In this document: piece by piece, positions 1 through 5,566 of the stretch
Position numbering within the stretch: the first letter of the stretch is position 1
Layout: each line of letters opens with the position of its first letter
NCBI GenBank assembly: GCA_002395085.1
Contig: DGVV01000180.1
Span: forward strand, 1 to 10,274
Direction of reading: 5' to 3'
DNA from: Ruminococcus sp. UBA4275
Lineage (GTDB): Bacteria; Bacillota; Clostridia; Oscillospirales; Ruminococcaceae
Length of the DNA stretch: 10,274 nt
The notes under the pieces: generated by a model
The model's input: only the letters and a program-made list of their open reading frames with translations
Told to the model about the DNA's origin: nothing
Databases searched by the model: none
Program-made: the position numbers and the translations under genes

Positions 1-202
1 TCTTTTAATCAATTGCTTGATTTTTATCATTCAGAGCTTCTGTTCTTTCATCAAGCTCAGCTCCCGGCGTCTCTCCGTTACTTACTCAGCTCCGCCGTAA
101 GCCTCTCTCACTCCCGTGATTCCTCTTACCGCTTTTGCGCTTCGTTTTTCACGTCTTTACGTCGTTTTCCTCTGTGCTTCGTCTCCGCTCTCTCGCGGCG
201 AC
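1..202 (-). other. Probable 16S rRNA leader (5' external transcribed spacer)
   Basis: This stretch has no convincing gene on either strand. Read on the minus strand it is a GA-rich, structured sequence of about 200 nt that begins just after the promoter at 209-237 and ends in GATTAAAAGA at the window edge. Bacterial 16S genes commonly begin AGAGTTTGATC, so the edge bases fit the first residues of a 16S rRNA, with the gene itself outside the window. The leader contains a short hairpin possibility (CTTAC/GTAAG) and a 9-bp direct repeat (plus-strand CTCAGCTCC at 56-64 and 85-93). On the plus strand, TGTTCTTTCA at 41-50 resembles a boxA sequence, but it lies antisense to the proposed transcript. 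It might therefore mark pairing with the 16S-23S spacer rather than a boxA in the leader. The promoter is seen directly; the rRNA identity is inferred. Confidence 0.55.
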
Positions 203-208
203 TTGTAT

Positions 209-237
209 ATAATACCACATTTTCCCCCAAATGTCAA
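209..237 (-). promoter_or_regulatory. Strong sigma-70/SigA-type promoter, probably for an rRNA operon
   Basis: On the minus strand there is a perfect -35 TTGACA (complement of 232-237), a 17-bp spacer, and a -10 TATTAT (complement of 209-214). Transcription would start near position 202 and run leftwards out of the window. No open frame with a ribosome binding site follows, which fits a stable-RNA promoter. Confidence 0.8.
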
Positions 238-282
238 GGGCTTGGTGCATAGAACGAAATCCAAATTTTCGCTCGAATTTTG

Positions 283-1500
283 TCAATTTTCACTATCCTT
301 TGTCTCAGTGTCCCCTAAAATCGCCGTAAATACGTTGATTTCGTTCTTGCACTCAGCCGTAATTTCTCCTCCGTGCAGCTCTGCAATGCTTTTTGCGACG
401 CAAAGCCCCAGTCCGTACCCGCCCGTTTCCCTTGCGCGGGACGGATCCACCCGGTAGAACCGTTCAAATATCTTTGTTAGATCATCTTCTTTTATCGGGT
501 TTCCTGCATTTGAAATGACAATCCGCGGATGCAGCTTTCTGTCCCTGTTCACAACTACTCTGATGCTCTTGCCGGCAGGCGTATAGCGCTGCGCATTATC
601 CAGCAGTGCCTTAAACATCTGTTCAATGCGCTTCCTGTCCCCCTGATAGTGCAGATTGGGCGTCATGTCATAGTCAAACTGCTTGCCCTCCTCAAAGATT
701 TCGCTCTCCCGTTCCATGCAGATTGCCTCCAGCATATCCGAGAGGGGTACATCTTCCACATCCAGTTTTATTTCGCCTGCATCAATCTTCGCCAGGAACA
801 GCAAGTCGCCAACCAGCCCTGCCATGCGCTGTGTCTCGCCCTGAATACTGTTCAGCCATTTCTCCTGACTTTCCACGGAAGCATCCTGATTTGACATAAC
901 CGCCTCTGTATTTGTCGCAATGACGGTCAGCGGCGTTTTGAGTTCATGCGTCGCATCCGAGACAAAATCGTTCTGCTTATTCCAGGCAATTTCGATCGGG
1001 CGGCTGACCCACGATGCCAGCAGCATACAAATCGGCAGCAGTGCCGCCATACCCAGCAATGTAAACAGCAGTACATTCCGTTTCAGTGTTTTCACGAGGG
1101 TAATTTCATGCGAACACTCCGCCGCAGCTGCCCACGCCCCGCCGTGCCGTTTCACCGCGAGATAGCGATAGCGTGCGCCGTCGAGTTCTGTTTCTCCGAG
1201 GATCTGTTCGCCCTCCTGCCCGATTTCCGCCGCAAGCGTCTGCAATGTCTCCGCACCGAGGGAGAGATGCCGCTGTGTACTTTCCAGAATATTGCCGTGT
1301 TCGTCCAGCAGCATCCCGACCATACCGCGGTTCTCATCGCTGAGGGTCTGCGTCTCAACCGCCTTGCGCAGTGCCTCCTCCGTCCCGTCCACAGCCGTCT
1401 GATACATATATATGCTGACACCGCCGCAGATTGCCAGCAGGAGAAGCGTCAGCAGCCCCCAGCTGATCAGCAGAAAACGCATCCGCAGTTTCTTTTGCAT
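283..1500 (-). CDS. Sensor histidine kinase with a very short cytoplasmic linker (orphan)
   Basis: This is a 405-residue membrane sensor kinase of a two-component system. It should autophosphorylate on a histidine and pass the phosphate to a response regulator. Transmembrane segments lie at about residues 9-31 and 143-165, enclosing a ~110-residue extracytoplasmic sensor region. The H-box SDATHELKTP has its phosphoacceptor at His185. An N-box FKALLDNAQ lies near 296-304, an F-box IFERFYRVDPSR near 344-355, and a G2 box GYGLGL at 361-366. The G1 box is degenerate (VISNAGNPI, about 328-336). Only about 15 residues separate the second membrane segment from the H-box helix, so a full HAMP domain is absent. 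The frame stays open 25 codons further upstream, but the promoter at 1529-1557 lies inside that extension. The ATG at 1500 is preceded by AAAGGGG seven bases away, so I take it as the start. No response regulator gene is adjacent. The sensed signal cannot be read from the sequence. Confidence 0.9.
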   Translation of the reverse strand: MQKKLRMRFLLISWGLLTLLLLAICGGVSIYMYQTAVDGTEEALRKAVETQTLSDENRGMVGMLLDEHGNILESTQRHLSLGAETLQTLAAEIGQEGEQILGETELDGARYRYLAVKRHGGAWAAAAECSHEITLVKTLKRNVLLFTLLGMAALLPICMLLASWVSRPIEIAWNKQNDFVSDATHELKTPLTVIATNTEAVMSNQDASVESQEKWLNSIQGETQRMAGLVGDLLFLAKIDAGEIKLDVEDVPLSDMLEAICMERESEIFEEGKQFDYDMTPNLHYQGDRKRIEQMFKALLDNAQRYTPAGKSIRVVVNRDRKLHPRIVISNAGNPIKEDDLTKIFERFYRVDPSRARETGGYGLGLCVAKSIAELHGGEITAECKNEINVFTAILGDTETKDSEN

Positions 1501-1528
1501 AACCGCGCCCCTTTCTTTGTTTTTCTTT

Positions 1529-1557
1529 ATTATAGTATGTGCCGCTGAACTTGTCAA
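1529..1557 (-). promoter_or_regulatory. Consensus promoter of the histidine kinase gene
   Basis: The minus strand shows a perfect -35 TTGACA (complement of 1552-1557), a 17-bp spacer and a perfect -10 TATAAT (complement of 1529-1534). The start codon follows about 28 bases after the -10, giving a 5' UTR of only about 20 nt. This promoter decides the start codon at 1500. An 8-bp palindrome TTCCGGAA (1563-1570) lies just upstream of the -35. The remaining bases between it and the divergent phosphoglucomutase promoter (1571-1681) show no gene or clear structure. Confidence 0.85.
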
Positions 1558-1681
1558 GTTTTTTCCGGAATTCACCTCTGCTAACCCTTACCGCGCAGCG
1601 CCGCTTTCTGCAAACTGTATATTTCATCCATTGGCACTAAAAAGCAGTCGCAGACGCTTAAAATTTCGGTATTCTGCCCCT

Positions 1682-1709
1682 TTGCAAAAATCGCAAAATA
1701 TGCTATAAT
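1682..1709 (+). promoter_or_regulatory. Promoter of the phosphoglucomutase gene
   Basis: The -35 TTGCAA (1682-1687), a 16-bp spacer and -10 TATAAT (1704-1709) with an extended TGC before the -10 form a good SigA-type promoter. Transcription would begin near 1716, leaving a ~70-nt 5' UTR. That UTR holds a GC-rich possible hairpin (CGCCG at 1739-1743 with CGGCG at 1758-1762) just before the ribosome binding site. Confidence 0.8.
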
Positions 1710-1786
1710 TATTGTGTGTGCAAATTTTGGTCACATTTCGCCGCGGGATTTTGCCGCCGGCGGAGAGGGAAAGGAATGAAGATACC

Positions 1787-3523
1787 ATGCAAACTGATAT
1801 GACTAGAGAGAACGCGCTCTATCAGCTTTGGCTTGAGAATGCCACTGACGATCCGGATCTGGTCGCAGAGCTTCAGAAGATCAACGGCGACGAAGATGCG
1901 ATCCGTGAGCGTTTCTACCGGGATCTGGAGTTCGGAACAGGCGGTCTCCGCGGCGTACTGGGCGCGGGAACCGGCATGATGAATATTTATACGATCCGCC
2001 GTGCAACGCAGGGACTTGCCGATTACGTGAAGGAGTCCTTCTCCGAGCCGAGCGTCGCAATTTCCTATGACAGCCGTATCAAGTCTGATACCTTTGCGAA
2101 AGCAGCAGCCGCTGTTCTCGCAGCAAACGGTATCCGTGTTCACATTTATAGCGAGCTGATGCCTACCCCGATGCTCTCCTATGCGGTTCGTGCGCTGCAC
2201 TGCTCCGCCGGCATTATGGTCACGGCAAGCCACAATCCTGCCAAGTACAACGGCTACAAGGTCTACGGCGCAGACGGCTGCCAGATTACACTGGATGTCG
2301 CCAACACCGTCATCACCAAGATCAACAACCTCGATATGTTCAAGGATGTCAAGACTACCGATTATGAGCAGGCTGTCGCAGCAGGCACCGTCTCCTATAT
2401 CGGTCAGGATGTCATCGAGGAATACTATAAGAACGTTCTGGCGCAGGGCATCCACACGGAGCTTTGCCCCCAGAGCGGTCTGAAGATTGTCTACACCCCG
2501 CTCAACGGCACGGGCAACAAGCCTGTCCGTGAGATCTTAAAGCGCATCGGCATCAGCGAAGTGACTGTTGTGCCGGAGCAGGAGAATCCGGACGGCAATT
2601 TCACCACCTGCCCGTATCCGAATCCGGAGATCCGCGAGGCACTGGAATACGGTCTGCGTCTGTGCGATCAGGTGCAGCCGGATCTGCTGCTTGCCACCGA
2701 TCCGGACTGTGACCGCGTCGGCATTGCAGTGCCGGACGGCAAGGGCGGATATGCACTGTTCTCCGGCAATGAGGTCGGCGCAATGCTGTTTGCCTACATC
2801 TGCGAGGAGCGCACGAAGCTCGGCACGATGCCGAAGAATCCGGTTGCAGTCAAAACGATTGTCACAACCGATCTGGTCAAGCCGATTGCCGAGGAATACG
2901 GCGTACAGCTCATCGACGTGCTGACCGGCTTCAAGTTCATCGGTGAACAGATCGCGCTGCTGGAAGCACAGGGCGAAGAAAACCGCTATATCTTCGGCTT
3001 TGAGGAGAGCTACGGCTATCTCGCCGGCACGTATGTCCGCGATAAGGACGCCGTTGTCGCCTCCATGCTGATCGTGGAAATGGCAGCATACTACCGCACG
3101 CAGGGCATCACGATGATGCAGGCGCGCGAAAATCTCTACAAGAAGTACGGCGTTTTCAAGCACAAGCAGGAGAGCTTTGCATTTGAAGGCGTCAGCGGAA
3201 TGCACAAGATGCAGGAGATCATGCAGTCTCTCCGCACCAATGCACCGGCAGAAATCGGCGGTCTGAAGGTCATGGAGTCCGCAGACTACAAGACCGGTCT
3301 GTTCACGGATGCCGCCACCGGCGCAACCCGCCCCACCAATCTGCCGAAATCGGATGTTGTCTCGTTCTTCCTGCCCGAACACGCCAGCGTGATTGTGCGC
3401 CCCTCCGGCACAGAACCGAAGATCAAGGCGTATTACACCACCGCCGGCAAGACGATGGCAGATGCCGAGGCAATCGAGGAGAAGCTGCGCGCTGATATGC
3501 ACAAGCTGCTCGGCACGAACTAA
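1787..3523 (+). CDS. pgcA: Alpha-phosphoglucomutase / phosphohexomutase (PgcA type)
   Basis: This 578-residue enzyme of the alpha-D-phosphohexomutase superfamily interconverts glucose 1-phosphate and glucose 6-phosphate in the cytoplasm. It links glycolysis to UDP-glucose, glycogen and cell-envelope sugars. All four signature loops are present: the phosphoserine loop TASHNP with catalytic Ser148, the metal-binding loop DPDCDR with Asp305, Asp307 and Asp309, the sugar-binding loop GFEESYG at 404-410, and the phosphate-binding loop RPSGTEPK at 538-545. An N-terminal FGTGGLRG lies at 49-56. The length matches Bacillus PgcA (about 580) rather than the ~450-residue GlmM/ManB group. The frame opens at 1712, almost at the promoter. 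The ATG at 1787 follows a purine-rich AGGGAAAGGAA (1766-1776) and fits the family N-terminus. No terminator separates it from rpmE, so some readthrough is possible. Activity on mannose phosphates cannot be excluded. Confidence 0.95.
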   Translation: MQTDMTRENALYQLWLENATDDPDLVAELQKINGDEDAIRERFYRDLEFGTGGLRGVLGAGTGMMNIYTIRRATQGLADYVKESFSEPSVAISYDSRIKSDTFAKAAAAVLAANGIRVHIYSELMPTPMLSYAVRALHCSAGIMVTASHNPAKYNGYKVYGADGCQITLDVANTVITKINNLDMFKDVKTTDYEQAVAAGTVSYIGQDVIEEYYKNVLAQGIHTELCPQSGLKIVYTPLNGTGNKPVREILKRIGISEVTVVPEQENPDGNFTTCPYPNPEIREALEYGLRLCDQVQPDLLLATDPDCDRVGIAVPDGKGGYALFSGNEVGAMLFAYICEERTKLGTMPKNPVAVKTIVTTDLVKPIAEEYGVQLIDVLTGFKFIGEQIALLEAQGEENRYIFGFEESYGYLAGTYVRDKDAVVASMLIVEMAAYYRTQGITMMQARENLYKKYGVFKHKQESFAFEGVSGMHKMQEIMQSLRTNAPAEIGGLKVMESADYKTGLFTDAATGATRPTNLPKSDVVSFFLPEHASVIVRPSGTEPKIKAYYTTAGKTMADAEAIEEKLRADMHKLLGTN

Positions 3524-3557
3524 TTTCGCAAAAGGGCTTGACAAACACCTGCGAAAT
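3523..3557. repeat. Perfect inverted repeat flanking the rpmE -35 box
   Basis: ATTTCGCA at 3523-3530 is exactly repeated in inverse as TGCGAAAT at 3550-3557, with 19 bases between. The left arm sits just upstream of the -35 box and the right arm lies inside the -35/-10 spacer, so a protein bound here would cover the promoter. There is no T-tract after it, so it is not a usual terminator for the preceding gene, whose stop codon ends on its first base. Operator function is inferred only from position and symmetry. Confidence 0.4.
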
Positions 3558-3567
3558 ATGGTATAAT
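3538..3567 (+). promoter_or_regulatory. Promoter of rpmE
   Basis: A perfect -35 TTGACA (3538-3543), an 18-bp spacer and a perfect -10 TATAAT (3562-3567) preceded by TGG (extended -10) form a very strong promoter. It begins 15 bases after the stop codon of the phosphoglucomutase gene. The start point would be near 3574. Confidence 0.88.
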
Positions 3568-3573
3568 GAGATT

Positions 3574-3668
3574 CACGTATGATCCATAGCACTACTGTCC
3601 GAACAGTATCCGGATGGGCTGTTATGTTTGATTTTACTGATAAAACAACGAAAGAGGTGAAAATCAAA
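3574..3668 (+). promoter_or_regulatory. Structured rpmE leader, candidate autoregulatory mRNA element
   Basis: The ~95-nt 5' UTR can form two abutting stems. Stem I pairs CATAGC (3585-3590) with GTTATG (3621-3626, one G-U) and encloses a 6-bp hairpin TACTGT/ACAGTA (3593-3598 with 3603-3608) with a CCGA loop. Stem II starts on the next base: TTTGATTTT (3627-3635) is the exact reverse complement of AAAATCAAA (3660-3668). It encloses the Shine-Dalgarno AAAGAGGTG (3651-3659) in its loop and captures the A of the start codon. A smaller local hairpin TTTTA/TAAAA (3632-3645), or an AUC/GAU extension of stem I (3582-3584 with 3630-3632), would compete with stem II, giving a possible switch. Ribosomal-protein leaders upstream of L31 genes are known in several bacterial groups. 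Whether this one belongs to them is not shown here. Confidence 0.5.
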
Positions 3669-3871
3669 TGGCAAAGAAGGACATCCATCCGGTGTGCGAG
3701 AAGACGACCATCACCTGCCACTGCGGCAATGTGATCGAGGTTCTGTCCACGAAGAAGGACATCAAGGTTGAAATCTGCTCCAAGTGCCACCCGTTCTTCA
3801 CGGGCAAGCAGAAGCTGGTCGATACCGGCGGACGCGTCGAGCGCTTCAACAAGCGTTTCAACCGCGGCTAA
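3668..3871 (+). CDS. rpmE: 50S ribosomal protein L31, zinc-binding type
   Basis: This 67-residue L31 protein of the large ribosomal subunit contributes to the bridge between the subunits. It is close to the E. coli protein throughout: an N-terminal KKDIHP, the core ICSKCHPFFTGKQ, and a C-terminal TGGRVERFNKRF. Cys17, Cys19, Cys37 and Cys40 form the zinc-binding set, so this is the C+ (zinc) form rather than the zinc-free L31B paralogue. An extra Cys10 lies near the N-terminus. The ATG is preceded by AGAGGTG with eight bases of spacing. The gene is transcribed alone from its own promoter and ends at the strong terminator that follows. The structured leader suggests control at translation. Confidence 0.97.
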   Translation: MAKKDIHPVCEKTTITCHCGNVIEVLSTKKDIKVEICSKCHPFFTGKQKLVDTGGRVERFNKRFNRG

Positions 3872-3880
3872 TCGCGATAC

Positions 3881-3917
3881 AAAAATCCCTCCCGATTCGT
3901 CCGGGAGGGATTTTTTT
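3881..3917. terminator. Bidirectional intrinsic terminator between rpmE and the convergent operon
   Basis: A 14-bp perfect stem AAAAATCCCTCCCG (3881-3894) / CGGGAGGGATTTTT (3902-3915) with a 7-nt loop is followed by a T-run to 3917 on the plus strand. On the minus strand the A-run at 3881-3885 gives the matching U-tract, so it can also end the operon that finishes at 3948. Confidence 0.93.
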
Positions 3918-3947
3918 GTATATGCGAATGCAATCAGCGCAGATGCG

Positions 3948-4241
3948 TCATTTTTCATCATCAGACTGTGCATCTTCCGCCGGTTTTTTCTCAGGCGGCT
4001 CCGGCATATCGTAAGGCCCGCGCACCTGCCTGCACCGCGGATCTTCCGGCGGCTCCTCCTTGTGATGCTTCTCGCGGAAGTCATCGACCTTTTTCGCCAT
4101 CCACGGTGTCAGCACGGCGATGACCGCGACTGCCGCAAAGATCAGGAAGAATTTGCCGAGGAATTTCAGCAGCACCGGCGTAATATTGACCTGTTCCTCC
4201 TCTGCCGCAAGCAGCAATGAAAACAGCGTATTCTCAAACAT
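3948..4241 (-). CDS. Small single-pass membrane protein of unknown function
   Basis: This 97-residue protein is not one I recognise as a named family. A hydrophobic segment at about residues 23-46 is followed by KK and then a long charged, proline- and glutamate-rich tail (about 50-97), which is probably cytoplasmic and disordered. The N-terminal ~20 residues are mildly hydrophobic and then acidic (EEE at 14-16). The start is well supported: AAGGAG lies nine bases upstream, inside the last codons of mnmM, and only six bases separate the two genes. It is the last gene of the rsmE operon, directly before the shared terminator. Its function cannot be inferred beyond membrane attachment. Confidence 0.72.
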   Translation of the reverse strand: MFENTLFSLLLAAEEEQVNITPVLLKFLGKFFLIFAAVAVIAVLTPWMAKKVDDFREKHHKEEPPEDPRCRQVRGPYDMPEPPEKKPAEDAQSDDEK

Positions 4242-4247
4242 TCCGTA

Positions 4248-4826
4248 TTACTCCTTCGTCACGAATACCGCAAACGGCGGACAGCCCGTGCGGTTCGGGA
4301 AGCTGCATTGCAGCACCGTATAGAACCGGCTGTCGAGTGCCGCAAGATACTCCAGCAGGGCATCGCGCTCCGAGAAGCCGTTTGCGCCGCCGTAGTAGAT
4401 GCACAGGCAGAGCGAACCGCCGTGTTTCAGAAGCCCAAGTCCCGCTTCCAGCGCCGCAATGCTCGAATCTGCGCGCGTAAAGATGTCATGGCTGCCCCGC
4501 GGCAGCCAGCCGAAATTGAAGACAATGCAGGAAACCGATTCCGGTTCTGCATACTTTGCAAGTCCCGCGTGACTTTCGCAGTGCAGTTCCGCGAGCAGAC
4601 CGTTCTCCGCGAGCAGCGCCGCCGTGGAGTCGATTGCCTCCTGCTGAATATCAAAGCCGATGACGCGGCCCTCATCTCCGGCCAGTTCACAGAGCAATCT
4701 GGTATCGTTGCCGCGTCCGCAGGTCGCGTCGATCACGGTATCGCCGCGCTGAACCCGTTCCCGCAGAAATTTGTGTGCGAGATCCAGCACACCAAGCTGA
4801 CGTTTCCCGCGCTGTTGTTCACTCAT
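4248..4826 (-). CDS. mnmM: tRNA 5-aminomethyl-2-thiouridine methyltransferase, MnmM/YtqB family
   Basis: This 192-residue Rossmann-fold SAM-dependent methyltransferase was long annotated as an rRNA methylase-like protein (YtqB). The Bacillus member is now known to methylate nm5s2U to mnm5s2U at the tRNA wobble position. The SAM motif DATCGRGNDT lies at 33-42, with acidic motif II GFDIQ at 57-61. The family-specific NFGWLP (104-109) follows, then YYGGANGFSERDALLEYL (144-161) and PPFAVF (183-188). The length is normal for the family. The start ATG overlaps the stop codon of the phosphatase gene by four bases (ATGA), and there is no strong Shine-Dalgarno, so translation is probably coupled. The RNA substrate in this organism is inferred from the family. 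Confidence 0.88.
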   Translation of the reverse strand: MSEQQRGKRQLGVLDLAHKFLRERVQRGDTVIDATCGRGNDTRLLCELAGDEGRVIGFDIQQEAIDSTAALLAENGLLAELHCESHAGLAKYAEPESVSCIVFNFGWLPRGSHDIFTRADSSIAALEAGLGLLKHGGSLCLCIYYGGANGFSERDALLEYLAALDSRFYTVLQCSFPNRTGCPPFAVFVTKE

Positions 4827-5536
4827 ACATAAAACACTTCCATGTCATCAAGGCGCAGGCAGGCGAGTTTTCCGCCTGCTTCGTGGAAAACCGCGCCGCA
4901 GTCAATATTGATATAGGTATCCGTAAACAGCACTTCCGCCTTGCCGTGCATCTGCGGATACGTAAGAGTCGGGGTATGCCCGAAGATCAGCACCTTATCT
5001 TCATAGAAGCGGTCATTCTGCATCGGGCGGGCATTGATGAGCGCGTCAATCGGGTAATCCGAAAGCGGCCGTGCAGGATCAAAGTCCTCAATGCCTGCGT
5101 GCGTCATGACGAACTTTCTGCCGTCGGGCATAGTCAGTTCTTCAAAGACGCGGAATTCCTGTAAATACGCAAGCAGCTCGGCGCGCTTTTTCGGGGAGAG
5201 CGCGAGATACTGCGTCATGGTAATCGAACCGCCGTTCTGCATCCATGCCGAATAGATCTTGAAGCCTTCCTCGGTATAATACTCGGTGAAGGTATCGCTG
5301 GTCGCCTCAGGGGGCAGTCCGCTGATGCATTGCAGCATGATCGCCTCATGATTGCCCAGCAGCGGATAGACATTGATGCGCTCCATGCAGTCAAGGAGCA
5401 GCGGAATCGGCGTATCGCCGCGATCGACGAAATCACCGAGAATATAGAGGTCATCATCTTCTGTAAAGTGGATCTTCTGACACATACGCCGGAAGAGCGT
5501 ATGACAGCCATGAATGTCGCTCATGACATAGATCAA
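4823..5536 (-). CDS. PPP-family metallophosphatase (PrpE / diadenosine-tetraphosphatase-like), TTG start
   Basis: This 237-residue two-metal phosphoesterase is related to bacterial serine/threonine phosphatases and to PrpE-type nucleotide phosphatases. Metal and catalytic motifs are complete: SDIHG (Asp7, His9), GDFVDRG (Asp35, Asp38), GNHE (Asn62, His63), THAG (His146) and GHTP (His187), followed by INIDCGAV near the C-terminus. The substrate (protein phosphoserine or ApnA nucleotides) cannot be read from the sequence. On the start: a GTG at 5545 overlaps the GGAGG Shine-Dalgarno (5549-5545) and is implausible. The TTG at 5536 is eight bases from it and gives an N-terminus (M)IYVMSDIHG that matches the family. 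The first in-frame ATG (5524) would be 20 bases away. It lies 30 bases after rsmE and overlaps mnmM by four bases. Confidence 0.88.
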   Translation of the reverse strand: MIYVMSDIHGCHTLFRRMCQKIHFTEDDDLYILGDFVDRGDTPIPLLLDCMERINVYPLLGNHEAIMLQCISGLPPEATSDTFTEYYTEEGFKIYSAWMQNGGSITMTQYLALSPKKRAELLAYLQEFRVFEELTMPDGRKFVMTHAGIEDFDPARPLSDYPIDALINARPMQNDRFYEDKVLIFGHTPTLTYPQMHGKAEVLFTDTYINIDCGAVFHEAGGKLACLRLDDMEVFYV

Positions 5537-5566
5537 AGGGTTCACCTCCCGATGGGATTCCTTCTA

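Noticed and set aside
262..279. AT-rich interrupted inverted repeat after the histidine kinase stop codon
   Set aside because: The arms need a bulge and leave a two-base loop, and no T-run follows on the minus strand.
1563..1570. Palindrome TTCCGGAA upstream of the histidine kinase promoter
   Set aside because: An eight-base palindrome is too short to call an operator without a second copy or conservation.
1501..1575. 25-codon N-terminal extension of the histidine kinase
   Set aside because: It contains the gene's own -10 and -35 boxes, and the ATG at 1500 has a proper ribosome binding site.
1712..1786. 25-codon N-terminal extension of the phosphoglucomutase
   Set aside because: It would begin within a few bases of the -10 box, with no room for a ribosome binding site, and adds residues not usual for the family.
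3579..3668. Possible upstream open frame in the rpmE leader starting at ATG 3579 or 3624
   Set aside because: Neither ATG has a Shine-Dalgarno, the frame overlaps rpmE out of phase, and RNA structure explains the region better.
2537..4084. Long minus-strand open frame (about 515 codons) opposite the phosphoglucomutase and rpmE genes
   Set aside because: It runs antisense through two certain genes and a terminator, has no ribosome binding site or family motifs, and is explained by the codon composition of the opposite strand.
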